Below, piece by piece: positions 1 through 10,574 of a stretch of DNA of 64,000 nt. Both the position numbers and the translations under genes were made by a program. The DNA comes from Lagopus muta. Taxonomy: Eukaryota > Chordata > Aves > Galliformes > Phasianidae. Each line of letters begins with the position of its first letter. Position 1 is the first letter of the stretch. The notes beneath the pieces are model-generated. The model made no database searches. It saw nothing but the letters and a program-made list of their open reading frames with translations, and was not told where the DNA came from. The stretch covers positions 3,887,505 through 3,951,504 of the forward strand of contig NC_064434.1 of NCBI RefSeq assembly GCF_023343835.1, written 5' to 3'.

Positions 1-872
1 GAATCACAGAATCACAGAATCACAGAATGGTTGGGTTGGAAGGGACCTCAAGGATCATGAAGCTCCAACCCCCTGCCACACACAGGGCCACCAACCTCCA
101 CATTTCACAGCAGCCCAGGCTGCCCAGGGCCCCATCCAACCTGGCCTTGAACACCTCCAGGGATGGACGGGGCATCACAGCCTCTCTGGGCAGCTGTTCC
201 AGCACCTCACCACTCTCTAGGTAAAGAATTTCCCCGTGATGTCTGACCTAAATCTCTCCTCCCTCAGCTTAAAACCATTTCCCCTCATCCTACACATATC
301 AACCCTTTCAAAGAGTTGATTCCCCTCCTGTTTGTAGGCTCCCTTTAGGTACTGAAAGGCTGCCATGAGGTCACCCCGCAGCCTTCTTTTCTCCAGGCTG
401 AACAAGTCCAGCTCCCTCAGCATGTCTTCACTGGGGAGGTGCTCCAGCCCCCTGATCATCTTTGTGGCTCCTCTGGACCCTCTCCAACAGCTCCCTGTCT
501 TTCTTTTACTGGGGGCTCCAGACCTGGACGCAGTGCTCCAGATGGGCCTCACAAGAGCAGAGTAGAGGGGGACAATCACCTCCCTGTCCCTGCTGGCCAC
601 CCCTCTGCTGATGGAGCCCAGGACACCATTTGCTTTCCGAGCAGCAAGAGCACACTGCTGGTTCATGCTAAGCTTTTCATCCATCAGGACCCCCAGGTCC
701 TTCTCCACAGGGCTGCTCTCAAGGACTGCTCCTTCCAGTCTGTGCGGATGCCTGGGATTCCTCCAGCCCAATTGCCAAACCTTGCACTTTGCTGTGTTGA
801 ACCTCATCAGGTTCACCCAGGAACACCTTTCAAGTCTGTTGAATTCCCTCTGAATGGCATCCCTTCCTTCCA
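1..872 (-). mobile_element. CR1 LINE fragment, 3' part with reverse transcriptase tail
   Basis: Read on the minus strand, this encodes the C-terminal part of the CR1 ORF2 product, with recognisable blocks such as [26 protein letters not shown] and [13 protein letters not shown]. It then continues into the CR1 3' UTR and ends in the tandem 8-bp tail at positions 1-27. The window edge cuts inside the tail. The reading frame is broken by small changes, so it is a dead copy. Its 5' end lies about 35 bp from the end of the homology unit that carries the first ovodefensin gene. Confidence 0.93.
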
Positions 873-980
873 AGGCAATGTTTCAGTTTTCTACCTGGAA
901 CCACACTAATGCTCTGTGTGGAATCATGGGGACACAAGCAACCACAGCACACACACAGGAATCTTTTTGTTCTCTTTCTC

Positions 981-986
981 TTTATT
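981..986 (-). terminator. Poly(A) signal of A-type ovodefensin copy 1
   Basis: AATAAA on the minus strand, 95 nt after the stop codon. The same signal and surrounding 3' UTR occur in the two other A-type copies. It sets the transcript end near 960-965. Confidence 0.85.
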
Positions 987-1080
987 GAGCAGAGGGGATG
1001 ACACGTGGCTCAGAGCATGGAGAAGCTGCTCCCAAAGCCACCGCAGCGCCTCCTCTCCCCCAGGGGCTCCTCCTCAGCCC

Positions 1081-1428
1081 TTATTTCCACTTCCAGCTGG
1101 CAGGCAGGCAGCAGTGCACCTTGCAGTCGGAGGAGCGGGCCCAGACCTCTGCCTTGGAGCACTTGCTGGAGCAGTAGCCGATCTTCGGGCAGTACTTCAG
1201 GACCTGCCCATAGCCTGCGAGGGGAAGCACAGGGTGTTTGGGGCTCAAGGTGCTGCCTCCAGTCCCACTGTCCTGTGCCCTAAAGAAAATGGAGCCCCAG
1301 CAGCCCCAACCCTCATCCCTCCGCTCTCCCATTGCCCTCTGGATTCTCCATCAATGCAGTGCTCTCCTACCTGGGGCGGCCAGGGAGACCAGCAGGAGGA
1401 CAGCGAAGACGAGGCAGAGGAACCTCAT
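1081..1428 (-). CDS. OvoDA1: A-type ovodefensin (gallin/meleagrin-like), copy 1
   Basis: The coding exons are 1371-1428 (signal peptide) and 1081-1214 (mature peptide), separated by a 156-bp GT-AG intron, and together give 63 residues. Residues 1-19 are a typical hydrophobic signal sequence starting MRFLCLVF. The intron splits the Gly-20 codon (phase 1). The mature part begins near VLKYC and has cysteines in the order C-x5-C-x3-C-x11-C-x3-CC, ending SWKWK, with net charge about +6. This spacing defines the gallin/meleagrin/cygnin peptides of bird egg white. They are secreted by the oviduct, and gallin has reported antibacterial activity. The start is the first ATG after a TATA box 91 bp upstream. 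The protein is identical to copy 2 at 5763-6110, which lies in the opposite orientation. The symbol follows published A1-type naming; the exact orthologue number is uncertain. Confidence 0.94.
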
Positions 1429-1518
1429 GGCTGGAGGCGATCTGCGGTGTGAGCGAGGCTGGAGAGAGCTGGAGGAGAGGAGCTGGGTGCTGCTGAGGGC
1501 AGCGCTGGCATCCTGCTA

Positions 1519-1524
1519 CTTATA
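1519..1524 (-). promoter_or_regulatory. TATA box of A-type ovodefensin copy 1
   Basis: TATAAG on the minus strand, 91 bp before the ATG and in the same context as in copy 2. Transcription should start about 25-30 bp downstream, near 1490-1495. The 5' UTR differs from copy 2 by about three bases just before the ATG. Confidence 0.85.
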
Positions 1525-1588
1525 GGGAGTGTGAGCAGAGAGGAGGGCTGTGGGGAGGGCCTGCTGCTCACCACACCTCTCTTGGCTC

Positions 1589-1964
1589 ACTGCACTGCGT
1601 CTGCTGGCGCCTCCGCCCAACGCTTGGGTCTGCTGGTAGCACTGCCCCCCCAGCCCTGCTATCTATACCATATTCAAAAGAAAACCATTGACTTTGATAA
1701 AAGGCCAGAGAATGGGTAGAATGGATCTGCTGGGGCAGAGGAACCTGATGGAAATCAAGATCACTATCACAGGGATTCAGGTGTTTCTCAATATTTGGCA
1801 GAGATGTAAATCCATGCAATAGGACTGAACAGTGGCTATGATGCAGCAATAACTCTCTCATTGCGGTCTAGACCCATGGATCCAGACATGAGAGGGAACC
1901 TGGTGTGAGCAGCCTTGGCTTGGGGCAAATCTGGGATCTGTGTCCCCTTCCTCACCATCTCAGG
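1589..1964. other. Upstream flank of ovodefensin copy 1, no gene seen
   Basis: Unique sequence between the left duplication arm and the next CR1. No conserved reading frame or recognisable repeat is visible. Confidence 0.5.
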
Positions 1965-2972
1965 AAACACAAGAGCAAAGCCCTTGGCATTGTCTTGGAA
2001 CCGGTGCTCTTTAACATCTTTATCAATGACAGCAATGGCAGAAAGAAGTGCACCCTCAGTGAGTTTGCTGACAGCACCAGGCTGAGTGGTGCAGTTGACA
2101 CGGTGGAAGGAAGGGATGCCATGCAGAGGGACCTCGAGAGGCTGGAAAGGTGGGCCTGGGTGAACCTAATGAGGTTCAACACAGCAAAGTGCAAGGTTTG
2201 GCACTTGGGCTGGAGGAATCCCAGGCATCCATACAGACTGGAAGGAGCGGTGCTTGAGAGCAGCCCTGTGGAGAAGGACCTGGGGGTCCTGATGGATGAA
2301 AAGCTTAACATGAGCCAGCAGTGTGCTCTTGCTGCTCGGAAAGCAAATGGTGTCCTGGGCTCCATAGCAGAGGGGTGGCCAGCAGGGACAGGGAGGTGAT
2401 TGTCTCTCTCTATTCTGCTCTTGTGAGGCCCCATCTGGAGTACTGTGTCCAGGTCTGGAGCCCCCAGTACAAGAAAGACAGGGAGCTGATGGAGAGGGTC
2501 CAGAGGAGCCACAAAGATGATCAGGGGGCTGGAGCACCTCCCCTATGAGGACAGGCTGAGGGAGCTGGGCTTGTTCAGCCTGGAGAAAAGAAGGCTGTGG
2601 GGTGACCTCATGGCAGCCTTTCAGTACCTAAAGGGAGCCTACAAACAGGAGGGGAATCAACTCTTTGAAAGGGGAGATAACAGCAGAACAAGGGGAAATG
2701 GTTTTAGGTTGAGTGAGGGAAGATTGAGGTTGGAGCCAGGGGGAAGTTCTGTACTATGAGAGTGGTGAGGTGCTGGAGCAGCTGCCCAGAGAGGCTGTGG
2801 ATGCCCCGTCCATCCCTGGAGGTGTTCAAGGCCAGGTTGGATGGGGCCCTGGGCAGCCTGGGCTGGTATGAAATGTGGAGGTTGGTGGCCCTATATGTGG
2901 CGGAGGGATTGAAGCTTCATGATGCTTGAGGTCTCTTCCAAACCAACCACTCTGTGATTCTGTGATTCTGTT
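1965..2972 (+). mobile_element. CR1 LINE fragment, about 1 kb, broken ORF2 and 3' UTR
   Basis: The plus strand encodes the reverse transcriptase region starting around VLFNIFIND. It runs through [26 protein letters not shown] and [13 protein letters not shown], then the CR1 3' UTR and the terminal TCTGTGAT-type tail. The frame shifts near 2380 and again near 2520, so it is a pseudo-element. It belongs to the same subfamily as 1-872 and 19665-20010. Confidence 0.93.
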
Positions 2973-3677
2973 GTTAATTTAACTGGTATCGTGTCCAATG
3001 CTGTTTTGTGGTGCACTCTCACTACTGGGGAGGAACACTGAGAGTCTTCTCCCAGGAACCTGGACATGGTGGCAACGTTGCAAAACTTTGAGTGTTGCAA
3101 CAGAAAAAGAGTGTTGATTTTTCATTTCTCATAACAAAAGAAGCAGAAGACAACATATGAAAGGATGATGCACTGAACAAAAAGTCTTCTCTCACACTGC
3201 ACACACCAGGGTGGTGCAACTCATTGCCATGGCTCACTGTGGGAGAAGAATTTGTCTGTGTGTTCAGAAAGCAACACAAACCATTCTATGATTGTGTGAT
3301 TCCATAAGTGCTTGCCCAGCTATAATCCTGCTTTTCCATCTCTGTGACAGGATGGTGCATTGTTAGTTGTGTCCTTGTTGCCCACTGCAGCTCCACACCT
3401 CTCCTGCAGAACTGCTGCACTGTCAGTTACTACCTGTTCCAACTTCTCCATCAATCTTCTGCAAACGGTGCTGATTGCCAGCATTCTTCAGCCTGCTGTC
3501 TGCAAATTCAGTAAGCACAGTCTTTATTCCATTATGCAATTTGATAATGAAGACTCTGGTTAGATCGGGACTCAGAACAGCCTTCTGAGATGTCCTTCTA
3601 CCATTGCCATGGTAACTAGAAATGTAGTAACTGATGGTCACGGACCGTTTTGTTTTCATTTCCTTTAAGACAAAGTC
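2973..3677. other. Unique intergenic DNA
   Basis: No gene, RNA or repeat is recognised. The longest open frames (60-88 codons) lack family motifs. Confidence 0.5.
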
Positions 3678-4205
3678 ACATAGAATCATAGAATCATAGA
3701 ATCACCAAGGTTGAAAAAGACCTAAAAGCTCATCCAGTCCAACCGTTCACCTATTCCCAATAGCTCCTACTAAACCATGTCCCTCAACACAACATCCAGT
3801 CTTTCCTTGAACACCCCCAGGGTCGGTGATTCCACCACCTCCCTGGGCATCCATTGCAGTGCCTGACCACCCTTTCTGAAAAGTAATACTTCCTCATGTC
3901 CAGCCTGAATCTCCCCTGGCGTAGCTTGAAGCCATTCCCTCTGCTCCTATCACTGATGACACGAGAGAAGAGGCCGACCCCCAGCTCACTACAACCTCCC
4001 TTCAGGAAGTTATAGAGAGCAGTGAGGTCTCCCCTGAGCCTCCTCTTCTCCAGGCTGAACATTCCCAGCTCCTTCAGCCTCTCCTCATATGGCCTGTGTT
4101 CCAGACCCCTCACCAGCTTTGTTGCCCTCCTTTGAACACGTTCCAGGGCCTCAATGTCTTTCTTGCAGTGAGGGGCCCAAAACTGGACACAGTACTCAGT
4201 CACGA
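3678..4205 (-). mobile_element. Old CR1 fragment
   Basis: The CR1 tail repeats lie at 3680-3705. Upstream on the minus strand come the CR1 3' UTR and the end of ORF2 ([50 protein letters not shown]). It belongs to a different subfamily from 1-872. It is cut at about 4205, just before the orphan ovodefensin flank copy. Confidence 0.92.
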
Positions 4206-4283
4206 TTGATACTGAGGGCAAAAATTGAGAAAAAATACCCAAATAATCCTCAGGTCAAATGTATGGAGAGATCCCACTGCAGG

Positions 4284-4516
4284 GAGCAGGGCGCTGGGTG
4301 CCCATGGGTGCATCTGGAGGAGGGGCATCACACCCACATGTCCAGGCTGGGGCTGGGAGGTGAAGCCCACTGGAGCATGGCCCCAGGCGCCAGGCACCTT
4401 TGGCAGTGGGTGCAGCAGGTCGGGGTGACATTGCACACACCAGAAAGCAAACACTGCCTCTTTGGAGATGGCTTTGGTGGCGTTCCTCCTCCTGCCATGC
4501 CGCTCATATCAGGAAT
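4284..4516 (+). repeat. Orphan copy of the B-type ovodefensin upstream flank
   Basis: About 233 bp matching 10575-10807 in inverted orientation with only 3-4 mismatches by eye. At 10575-10807 this sequence lies directly upstream of the TATA box of the B-type gene. Here the side where the TATA box should follow reads CTCTAATTAACG and no ovodefensin exon comes after it. It is a duplicated promoter-proximal flank whose gene is missing. Confidence 0.9.
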
Positions 4517-5444
4517 ACACCTCTAATTAACGTCTCTGTCTCTGTTTCTGGTGAGGATTGTTCTGTGTTCCTGGCGTGCCGAGATCTCATCTGGTCCCCT
4601 GGCACGAACATTTTCTTCACTGCTTTGCTCTTCTCTGGTGTTTCTCCACACACAGCTGGGTAACACTGCAGCTGGGAAGCGAGATGGAGCAGGGAGAGCT
4701 GGAAACTGATGATTCCAGACCACCACCTTCACAGTGCTCTGGTCTAGGCAAGCTGTACTGGAGTGCAGTAAGGACTCCAAAAGCCATAAATCATGTATGT
4801 GAACTTTTTCTGAAGAATAAACTGGAGAAAAACTCATTCTCTCCTCTCTTTCTCCTTTGCCCATTTTTCGTCTGTTTTAATCCCAACTGTCTGTCACCAC
4901 ATGCCCATGCCATCCCAGCTCTCTTGTTCATCCTTTGCTTCTCCCCTTTGCCTCTCTCTGTCCTATTCCAGTTTCCCACAAGCACTGTAGGGAAATAACT
5001 GCTCATTTCTGCAATTGGACATTTGTAAGTTTCTTAAATGAATAATGCTATTTATTTGAATTGAACTGAGAGCATCCTCTTTATTTTTTCTTGACAAGCA
5101 ATTGTTTACCTTACAGATATGGAATGTATAAGTTCCTATAAATTCTTGAATTAGGAGAACCCCTTATTCATATTTGAATGGCAATGAACACCACTGCTCA
5201 TTGCTAACGTTGGCTCAGCATGCAGAGCCACAGTGTTTGTGTGGATCCACCTCTTCTGGATGCAAAAGGAGCAGCTATGATTTCCTTCCCTGAGTTAAGG
5301 TACAAGGATTGGAAAGGTTGAGTCCAGATGAGTCTGCAAAGAGATAAAGGGAAGCAGTGCTGGGGGATGTTGAGGTGCTCCATCCCATGGAGAAACAAGA
5401 GCTGGAGAAAAGGCAGCAGAGGAGAGGAGAGAAGGAAGGTAGAA
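4517..5444. other. Unique intergenic DNA
   Basis: Pyrimidine-rich and AT-rich stretches lie here between the orphan flank and the CR1 upstream of ovodefensin copy 2. No ovodefensin exon was found where one would be expected after the orphan flank. Confidence 0.5.
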
Positions 5445-5595
5445 CTACAGAGTATTGTGGGTGGGAAGGGACTCAGCATGATCATCAGATCCAACTCCCA
5501 GCTCCACGCAGGGCCTCTCACAGTGCAAACCCTTTGTCTGAGAGCACTGTCCAAATGCTCCCTCAGCTCAGGCAGGCTCAGTGCCATTGCATTGC
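5445..5595 (-). mobile_element. Short CR1 3' fragment
   Basis: A minus-strand CR1 3' end, with the typical reversed block GGGTGGGAAGGGACTCAGCA followed by CCAACTCCCAGCTCCACGC. It ends within about 10 bp of the duplicated ovodefensin unit. Confidence 0.8.
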
Positions 5596-5666
5596 CATTG
5601 GGGAGCCAAGAGAGGTGTGGTGAGCAGCAGGCCCTCCCCACAGCCCTCCTCTCTGCTCACACTCCC

Positions 5667-5672
5667 TATAAG
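5667..5672 (+). promoter_or_regulatory. TATA box of A-type ovodefensin copy 2
   Basis: TATAAG, 91 bp upstream of the ATG, in the same context as copy 1. The predicted transcription start is near 5695-5700. Confidence 0.85.
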
Positions 5673-5762
5673 TAGCAGGATGCCAGCGCTGCCCTCAGCA
5701 GCACCCAGCTCCTCTCCTCCAGCTCTCTCCAGCCTCGCTCACAGCCCAGCTCGCCTCCAGCC

Positions 5763-6110
5763 ATGAGGTTCCTCTGCCTCGTCTTCGCTGTCCTCCTGCT
5801 GGTCTCCCTGGCCGCCCCAGGTAGGAGAGCACTGCATTGATGGAGAAGCCAGAGGGCAATGGGAGAGTGGAGGGATGAGGGTTGGGGCTGCTGGGGCTCC
5901 ATTTTCCTTAGGGCACAGGACAGTGGGACTGGAGGCAGCACCTTGAGCCCCAAACACCCTGTGCTTCCCCTCGCAGGCTATGGGCAGGTCCTGAAGTACT
6001 GCCCGAAGATCGGCTACTGCTCCAGCAAGTGCTCCAAGGCAGAGGTCTGGGCCCGCTCCTCCGACTGCAAGGTGCACTGCTGCCTGCCTGCCAGCTGGAA
6101 GTGGAAATAA
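5763..6110 (+). CDS. OvoDA1: A-type ovodefensin (gallin/meleagrin-like), copy 2
   Basis: The coding exons are 5763-5820 and 5977-6110, with a 156-bp GT-AG intron in phase 1 at Gly-20. The product is 63 residues and identical to copy 1. Residues 1-19 are the signal peptide, and residues 24-63 form the six-cysteine A-type peptide (C-x5-C-x3-C-x11-C-x3-CC) with a Trp/Lys-rich end. The ATG sits in a good context (GCCATGA) after a short 5' UTR. The predicted product is a secreted cationic peptide of the oviduct/egg white; the tissue is inferred from the family, not visible here. The gene points away from copy 1. The next gene downstream (B-type, 9811-10478) converges on it. Identical coding sequence with small intron differences suggests recent duplication, gene conversion or strong constraint. 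Confidence 0.94.
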
Positions 6111-6204
6111 GGGCTGAGGAGGAGCCCCTGGGGGAGAGGAGGCGCTGCGGTGGCTTTGGGAGCAGCTTCTCCATGCTCTGAGCCACGTGTCATCCCCTCT
6201 GCTC

Positions 6205-6210
6205 AATAAA
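6205..6210 (+). terminator. Poly(A) signal of A-type ovodefensin copy 2
   Basis: AATAAA 95 nt after the stop codon, in a 3' UTR identical by eye to that of copy 1. Confidence 0.85.
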
Positions 6211-6293
6211 GAGAAAGAGAACAAAAAGATTCCTGTGTGTGTGCTGTGGTTGCTTGCTGTTGACCCCAGGCAGAGTATTAGTGTGGTTCCCTG

Positions 6294-6689
6294 AGCACAC
6301 CCCAAAGACCCGTTAGCATCCTTTCTTGTTAGTATCCTTTCTCAGCGGTGGTTTTGCACACAATTGATAACAAAAGGGCTGAACGCATGGAGTTTTCCTC
6401 CCTGGGAGCAGCAGGAGAAGAACAGATTGCATCTCAGTCCAAAGCACGGGGACATGGAGCTGTCAGGCTGAGTGCAGTCTGTACTCATAGCAAAGCAATG
6501 ACCCCTCAGGGCTTCTTCCAGTTCTCACCTCCCAACAAGGAGGAGATTGAAGGCTCCCAGATCTCCCATTTCTCTCTTTAGTGGCACGTAGAAGTCTCAG
6601 TGCCTCAGACACTTCCTTCTTCTTGCACGAGGATATCAGCTGCCATTAAAAATGAGTTTGATGTGCATCACTTCTCATCCATCTCTGCT
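6294..6689. other. Unique intergenic DNA
   Basis: No gene or repeat is recognised between the 3' end of ovodefensin copy 2 and the next CR1. Confidence 0.5.
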
Positions 6690-6935
6690 GGGGTTCATCA
6701 GCAGGTTTATGAGCCAGCCTGGGTATAAGGAAGAAGTTATTTTCCATAAGGGCAGTGAGGCACTGGCACAGGTTGCACAGAGAGGCGGTGGTGCCCCATC
6801 CCTGCACACAGCCAAGGTCAGGCTGGATGGGCTCTGAGCACTGATGGAGCTGTGGGTGTCCCTGCTCAGTGCACAGAGTGGGACAGATGGCCTTGAAGGG
6901 TCCCTAACAACTCAAACCATCCTATGGCTCTATAA
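6690..6935 (+). mobile_element. CR1 3' fragment
   Basis: CR1 3' UTR with the blocks GAGGCACTGGCACAGGTTGC, GTCAGGCTGGATGGGCTCTG and GGGACAGATGGCCTTGAAGG, then a short tail. Same subfamily as 11735-11870, 22855-23015 and 59560-59910. Confidence 0.88.
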
Positions 6936-7523
6936 TTTCTCATTTAACATCCATGGAGTGGCTTTTCTTTTTCTGGCCATATCCTGCCCTTCGTCTCTTC
7001 ACTGAGCTTCCTGCTCTGACATGTTTGAAATAAAACGCTTATTTGGGGAGGCTTCTTTGCTTTTGTCAGGCACAATTTATTACCTTTTCTGTTTTCTGCA
7101 TTTGGACACAGTTTCAACTTCTTCCTTTTAACAACCTTCCTCATCCCACTGTTTTACTGTGACCTTTTCTCTCTGCTCTTTCTCAGGGCTTTTATTTTAA
7201 TAGGTGTCATACATTCTCTCTGAATCTCCAACACAGTGGCCTTAAATTGTTCCCGCAGTGCTTGCAAATAATCTATTTGCAAAGGTTTAACTCCTTTAGC
7301 TGTCCCTTTCGTCCTCTTTTCAACCTCCCCCCCTTTTTTATCTAGCTCTCTTATCACAGTTAAGCACAGAAATAGTGGCCTTTCCGTGTGGCTTGAGCCC
7401 GTAACTGCTCTTTCCTCCCTGCAAACACAGAAAAACTGTGCAGCAGTAATTTATCAGTGCTGACTTTCTAAGGCATAAATATTCATCTAATAATGGCTGA
7501 AATTTTAAATAAAGAGGGCATAT

Positions 7524-7895
7524 CACTGGCACAGGTTGCCCAAGGAGGCTGTGGATGCCCCATCCCTGCAGGCATTCAAGGCCAGGCTGGATGTGGATCT
7601 GGGCAGCCTGGGCTGCTGGTTGGTGACCCTGCACACAGCAGGGGGTTGGAACTGGATGAGCGCTGTGGGCCTTTGCAACCCCCTCTGAAGGAATGGACAG
7701 ATGTTGGAATGGCTGCACAGGGCGGTGATGGATCGTCATCCCTGGAGGTGCTCAAGAATTGTGCAGATGTTGTATTGAGGGACGTGGTTTGGTGGGGAAA
7801 TACTGGTGGCAGGTGGATGGTTGGAATGGATGATCTTCGTAATGGATGGATGATCTTTTCCCAAGCTTGGTAATTCTGTGGTTCTATTCTGTGAT
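7524..7895 (+). mobile_element. Two adjacent CR1 3' fragments
   Basis: The first piece (7524-7682) matches the subfamily with GATGCCCCATCCCTGCAGGC and a 'GGTTGGAACTGGATGAGC' block. The second (about 7700-7895) is another CR1 3' end with a diverged TTCTGTGGTTCTATTCTGTG tail. Both are heavily 5'-truncated. Confidence 0.85.
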
Positions 7896-9690
7896 ATTTT
7901 AATGGGGTCTTCCTACTTCAACATCCGTGGTCCCACAATTGCATTGCAGTCACAGTGTCGATTTGGGCTGCCATGCCTTTCATCCATGCCAACACTAATT
8001 CATTTCTGGGCATAATCGACTCCCAGTCGTGGTCTGAGCATAGATTGTGAAATCTCTGTGTCAGATCCCAACTCCAGCAAGAACGAGTCACGTCTCCCAC
8101 TGCACACCATCACACCCAAAGCACACAACAGGTAATGCACCATCAAGACGACGTTGTACAATGTGTGATGCTAACGTGGGTTACTATTTAAGATGTTTAT
8201 TAATGACCTTCCTTACAAGAGACTGGTTGATCTTTTGTTCCCATCAGCTCTTGGCTTGCCCTCAGAGGGACCCATTGAGAGCCTCCTGGATGCTATTTGC
8301 AGAGGGGCATTTTGTTGCCCTTTTGGGAAGACAAGCATCACTCCCATACCACAGAGACAGCACTTTGGTGGCCAAAACGTTGCAATTACCATCCAGTGTC
8401 CCTTGGTCTCTGCTCCTTGCTTTTTTCTCCTGAGGACACATCAGTAGCATCTACAGGGCAGTAATACTGGGGAGAGCTCTCCTTCTCCTAACAGTGGAAA
8501 TTTGGAATCAGTTATTGGTATCAGAAGCTTTCTTTGGCTGCAGAGTGCATTTTGAAGGCTGGAGATGCAGCAGAGCTAGAGACACTTCTTCAAAAACCCA
8601 TTTTGCAGCTCACTCACTTTCACAGGGCTTTTTGCTTTCTTCATGTTATTATATTTTTCTCGGGGAATAATGGCAAAGAAACAGAGAAGGGTTCATTGCT
8701 GTTGTTGTTTGGGGTTTCCTCTTGCATGTTGTAATATCTGGTCATTTCAGCCTTGTATGGCTGTGTCATCTCAATGTCAGCACATGGTTCTTTCAGGCTT
8801 TTCCCTTTGTTTTCAGAACCTGTTGTCTGGGGCCAAGGGAAGCTCGGCAAACCACTGCTCCTTACTGGCTGCCAGGTGAGCAGGATGGGAGCAGCTCACA
8901 ATGGCACACCGTGCACCAGTGCTGGAGCCTTTTGCTGTGTATGAAGGGCCCCATTGCTGATAACTTGTTCTACTTTCTGGAGGACTGGACAGCACTGTTG
9001 TCTGTCCCACAGGGCAGTCAGGAGTTGATCCTTTTTGGCACAAAGCATCTCACCCTCTGATACTGCTCCTTAGGCTCCTCTAGATGCAGAACCTGCAGCA
9101 GGTTTATTGTGTGACAGAGGGGTGGGGATGGGGGCACTGAAGAGCTGTGCAGCTTTTCTCCTGTTATTGGTGATCCCCAAGGGGCCACAGGATACTTGAC
9201 CTCTGTTGATGGATATGGACATGCAGCTGTGGCCCATGGACACTTGGTGATGGATTGCATTGACGAGTCCCATGCTTTGTCCTGTGCCAGAGGCAGCTGC
9301 AGGATGTGAAACCTTGGTGCCTGCACTGGGTGAGGATGCTCTAGAGACAGCCCAGCAGTGGGATTTGGGGGTGCAGAGATGGCTGTTCACCCCAGCCTCT
9401 GCCTCTTTGGTGGGACCAAGATCCTTGGGCCAAGGGCTGAGTGGGACTGAAGGGGCCCTGGGGGCTGTTGTGTCTTCTCTAACTAAATTGTGATGGAGGA
9501 AAATGCAATAGCAGGCAATCCATTCAACTACTCCACGCTCTGCTTCAAAGCAGGGCTCCCAAAACCTCTTCCCACCCAGTGTGTCATTTTGCAGTCCCAC
9601 CTCAGCTACCTGAGGTGTGTTATGCAGGGATGCTGCAGAGCCCCTCCTGGTGCACCTATCCAGAGGTGCATGAACCACACAGCACACAGA
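7896..9690. other. Intergenic DNA, no supported gene
   Basis: A 1.8-kb stretch without a recognisable gene. The longest frame (208 codons, minus strand, 9070-9696) has no known motif and looks like chance. A small reverse-transcriptase-like scrap (MFINDL) sits near 8193-8210 and may be an old LINE remnant. Confidence 0.45.
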
Positions 9691-9707
9691 AATCACATCA
9701 ACTCGTA

Positions 9708-9713
9708 TTTATT
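9708..9713 (-). terminator. Poly(A) signal of B-type ovodefensin gene
   Basis: AATAAA on the minus strand, 98 nt after the stop codon of the B-type gene. Confidence 0.8.
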
Positions 9714-9810
9714 TCAAAGCAAAAAAACACCATCTTGTCACTCAAGGAACACAGGGCTGGGAGCTCCTCTGCCAGAGCCTCTCCTGCTCCACTGCTGGAT
9801 CTGCTGGCCA

Positions 9811-10478
9811 TCATTTTCCCTTTTTGGGAGGGGGAAGGCAGCAGTACATCTTCTTGCAGGACTGGTGGAACGTCCACTCATCCTTTTTGTTGCATGCGGA
9901 GGCGCAGTACCCTTTGCAGGTGCCCTTGTGCTGCCCATAGCCTGTGGTGGGAGAGATGGAGACAGGAGATAACACGCAGGAGAGCAGAGCCCAAAAGTCA
10001 GGATTTATCATCTCCTTGCTGGCTCATAACACTGTGCTCATGTAGGGTAAGATGAGTGCTTTCTTTCCCCGTTGACCCTCCTGGACACTGGGCACTCAGC
10101 TCTACGCTGGTCTGAAGCAGAAGGGAGCAGAGGGTAGAAAGGAGGAGAGCTGCAGTGCCAGCACCATCACCTTCTGCCCAACTGCAAACTGGAGGGGAAA
10201 GACAGGAGGCACAGGGTGCTGTGGTCAGAGGGTGGAAGGGAAAGGAAGGGCAGAGGCTATAGCATGGAAAGGAGAAGATCAGGAGGTGCTTCCAGTACAT
10301 CCCTTGTGACTGTGTGCCACTAAAACTCAGGGACCCAAGGAAAGCATTTGGGGGTGGTTCTGCTGGAGGCTGTGCACCCACCCGCACCCCCAGAGCCTGG
10401 GGACATTGTTGCTGGCTTACCTGGGGTGGCCAAGGAAAAGAGAAGGAGCACAGCAAAGAGCACGCAGAGCAGCTTCAT
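9811..10478 (-). CDS. OvoDB1: B-type ovodefensin
   Basis: The coding exons are 10421-10478 (signal peptide, starting MKLLCVLF) and 9811-9941 (mature peptide). The 479-bp GT-AG intron again splits the Gly-20 codon in phase 1. The product is 62 residues. The mature part after GYGQ has C-x3-C-x3-C-x11-C-x4-CC, ends PPPKKGK and has net charge about +7. The shared signal exon, intron position and GYGQ junction tie it to the A-type genes. The different spacing (x3 and x4 instead of x5 and x3) marks the second ovodefensin subfamily. The numbering OvoDB1 is a best guess. The gene converges with copy 2 and is divergent from copy 3. Its upstream flank (10575-10807) exists a second time at 4284-4516. 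The role as a secreted antimicrobial-type peptide is inferred from the family. Confidence 0.88.
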
Positions 10479-10563
10479 GTCTGGAGGAGAGCGGAGATCT
10501 CAGCACACTCAGAGCAAAGCAGGTCTGGCACGGCTACAGTGGGCAGCTCTGGAGACCCTGGGT

Positions 10564-10569
10564 TTTATA
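10564..10569 (-). promoter_or_regulatory. TATA box of B-type ovodefensin gene
   Basis: TATAAA on the minus strand, 91 bp upstream of the ATG, the same spacing as in A-type copies 1 and 2. The duplicated flank begins immediately upstream of it. Confidence 0.85.
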
Positions 10570-10574
10570 GAGGG

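Larger units (their letters stand above)
906..1588 (-). repeat. Inverted duplication unit, left arm
   Basis: About 690 bp holding the whole of A-type copy 1 (promoter, exons, intron, 3' UTR). It matches 5603-6293 in opposite orientation. By eye the 192 coding nucleotides are identical and the 156-bp intron differs at three positions. The two arms are separated by about 4 kb. Confidence 0.9.
5603..6293 (+). repeat. Inverted duplication unit, right arm
   Basis: Partner of 906-1588, carrying the complete A-type copy 2 with promoter and poly(A) signal. Homology starts at GAGCCAAGAGAGG, about 65 bp upstream of the TATA box. It runs past the poly(A) site, where the copies drift apart by small indels before a shared TAGTGTGGTTCC. 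Confidence 0.9.

Noticed and set aside
8190..8450. Possible reverse-transcriptase scrap (MFINDL) extending to an 84-codon frame
   Set aside because: Only the first six residues resemble CR1. The rest does not, so it is not annotated as an element.
9070..9696. 208-codon minus-strand frame 3' of the B-type ovodefensin
   Set aside because: No signal peptide, repeats or known motif, and no promoter or poly(A) arrangement to support it. It is most likely chance.
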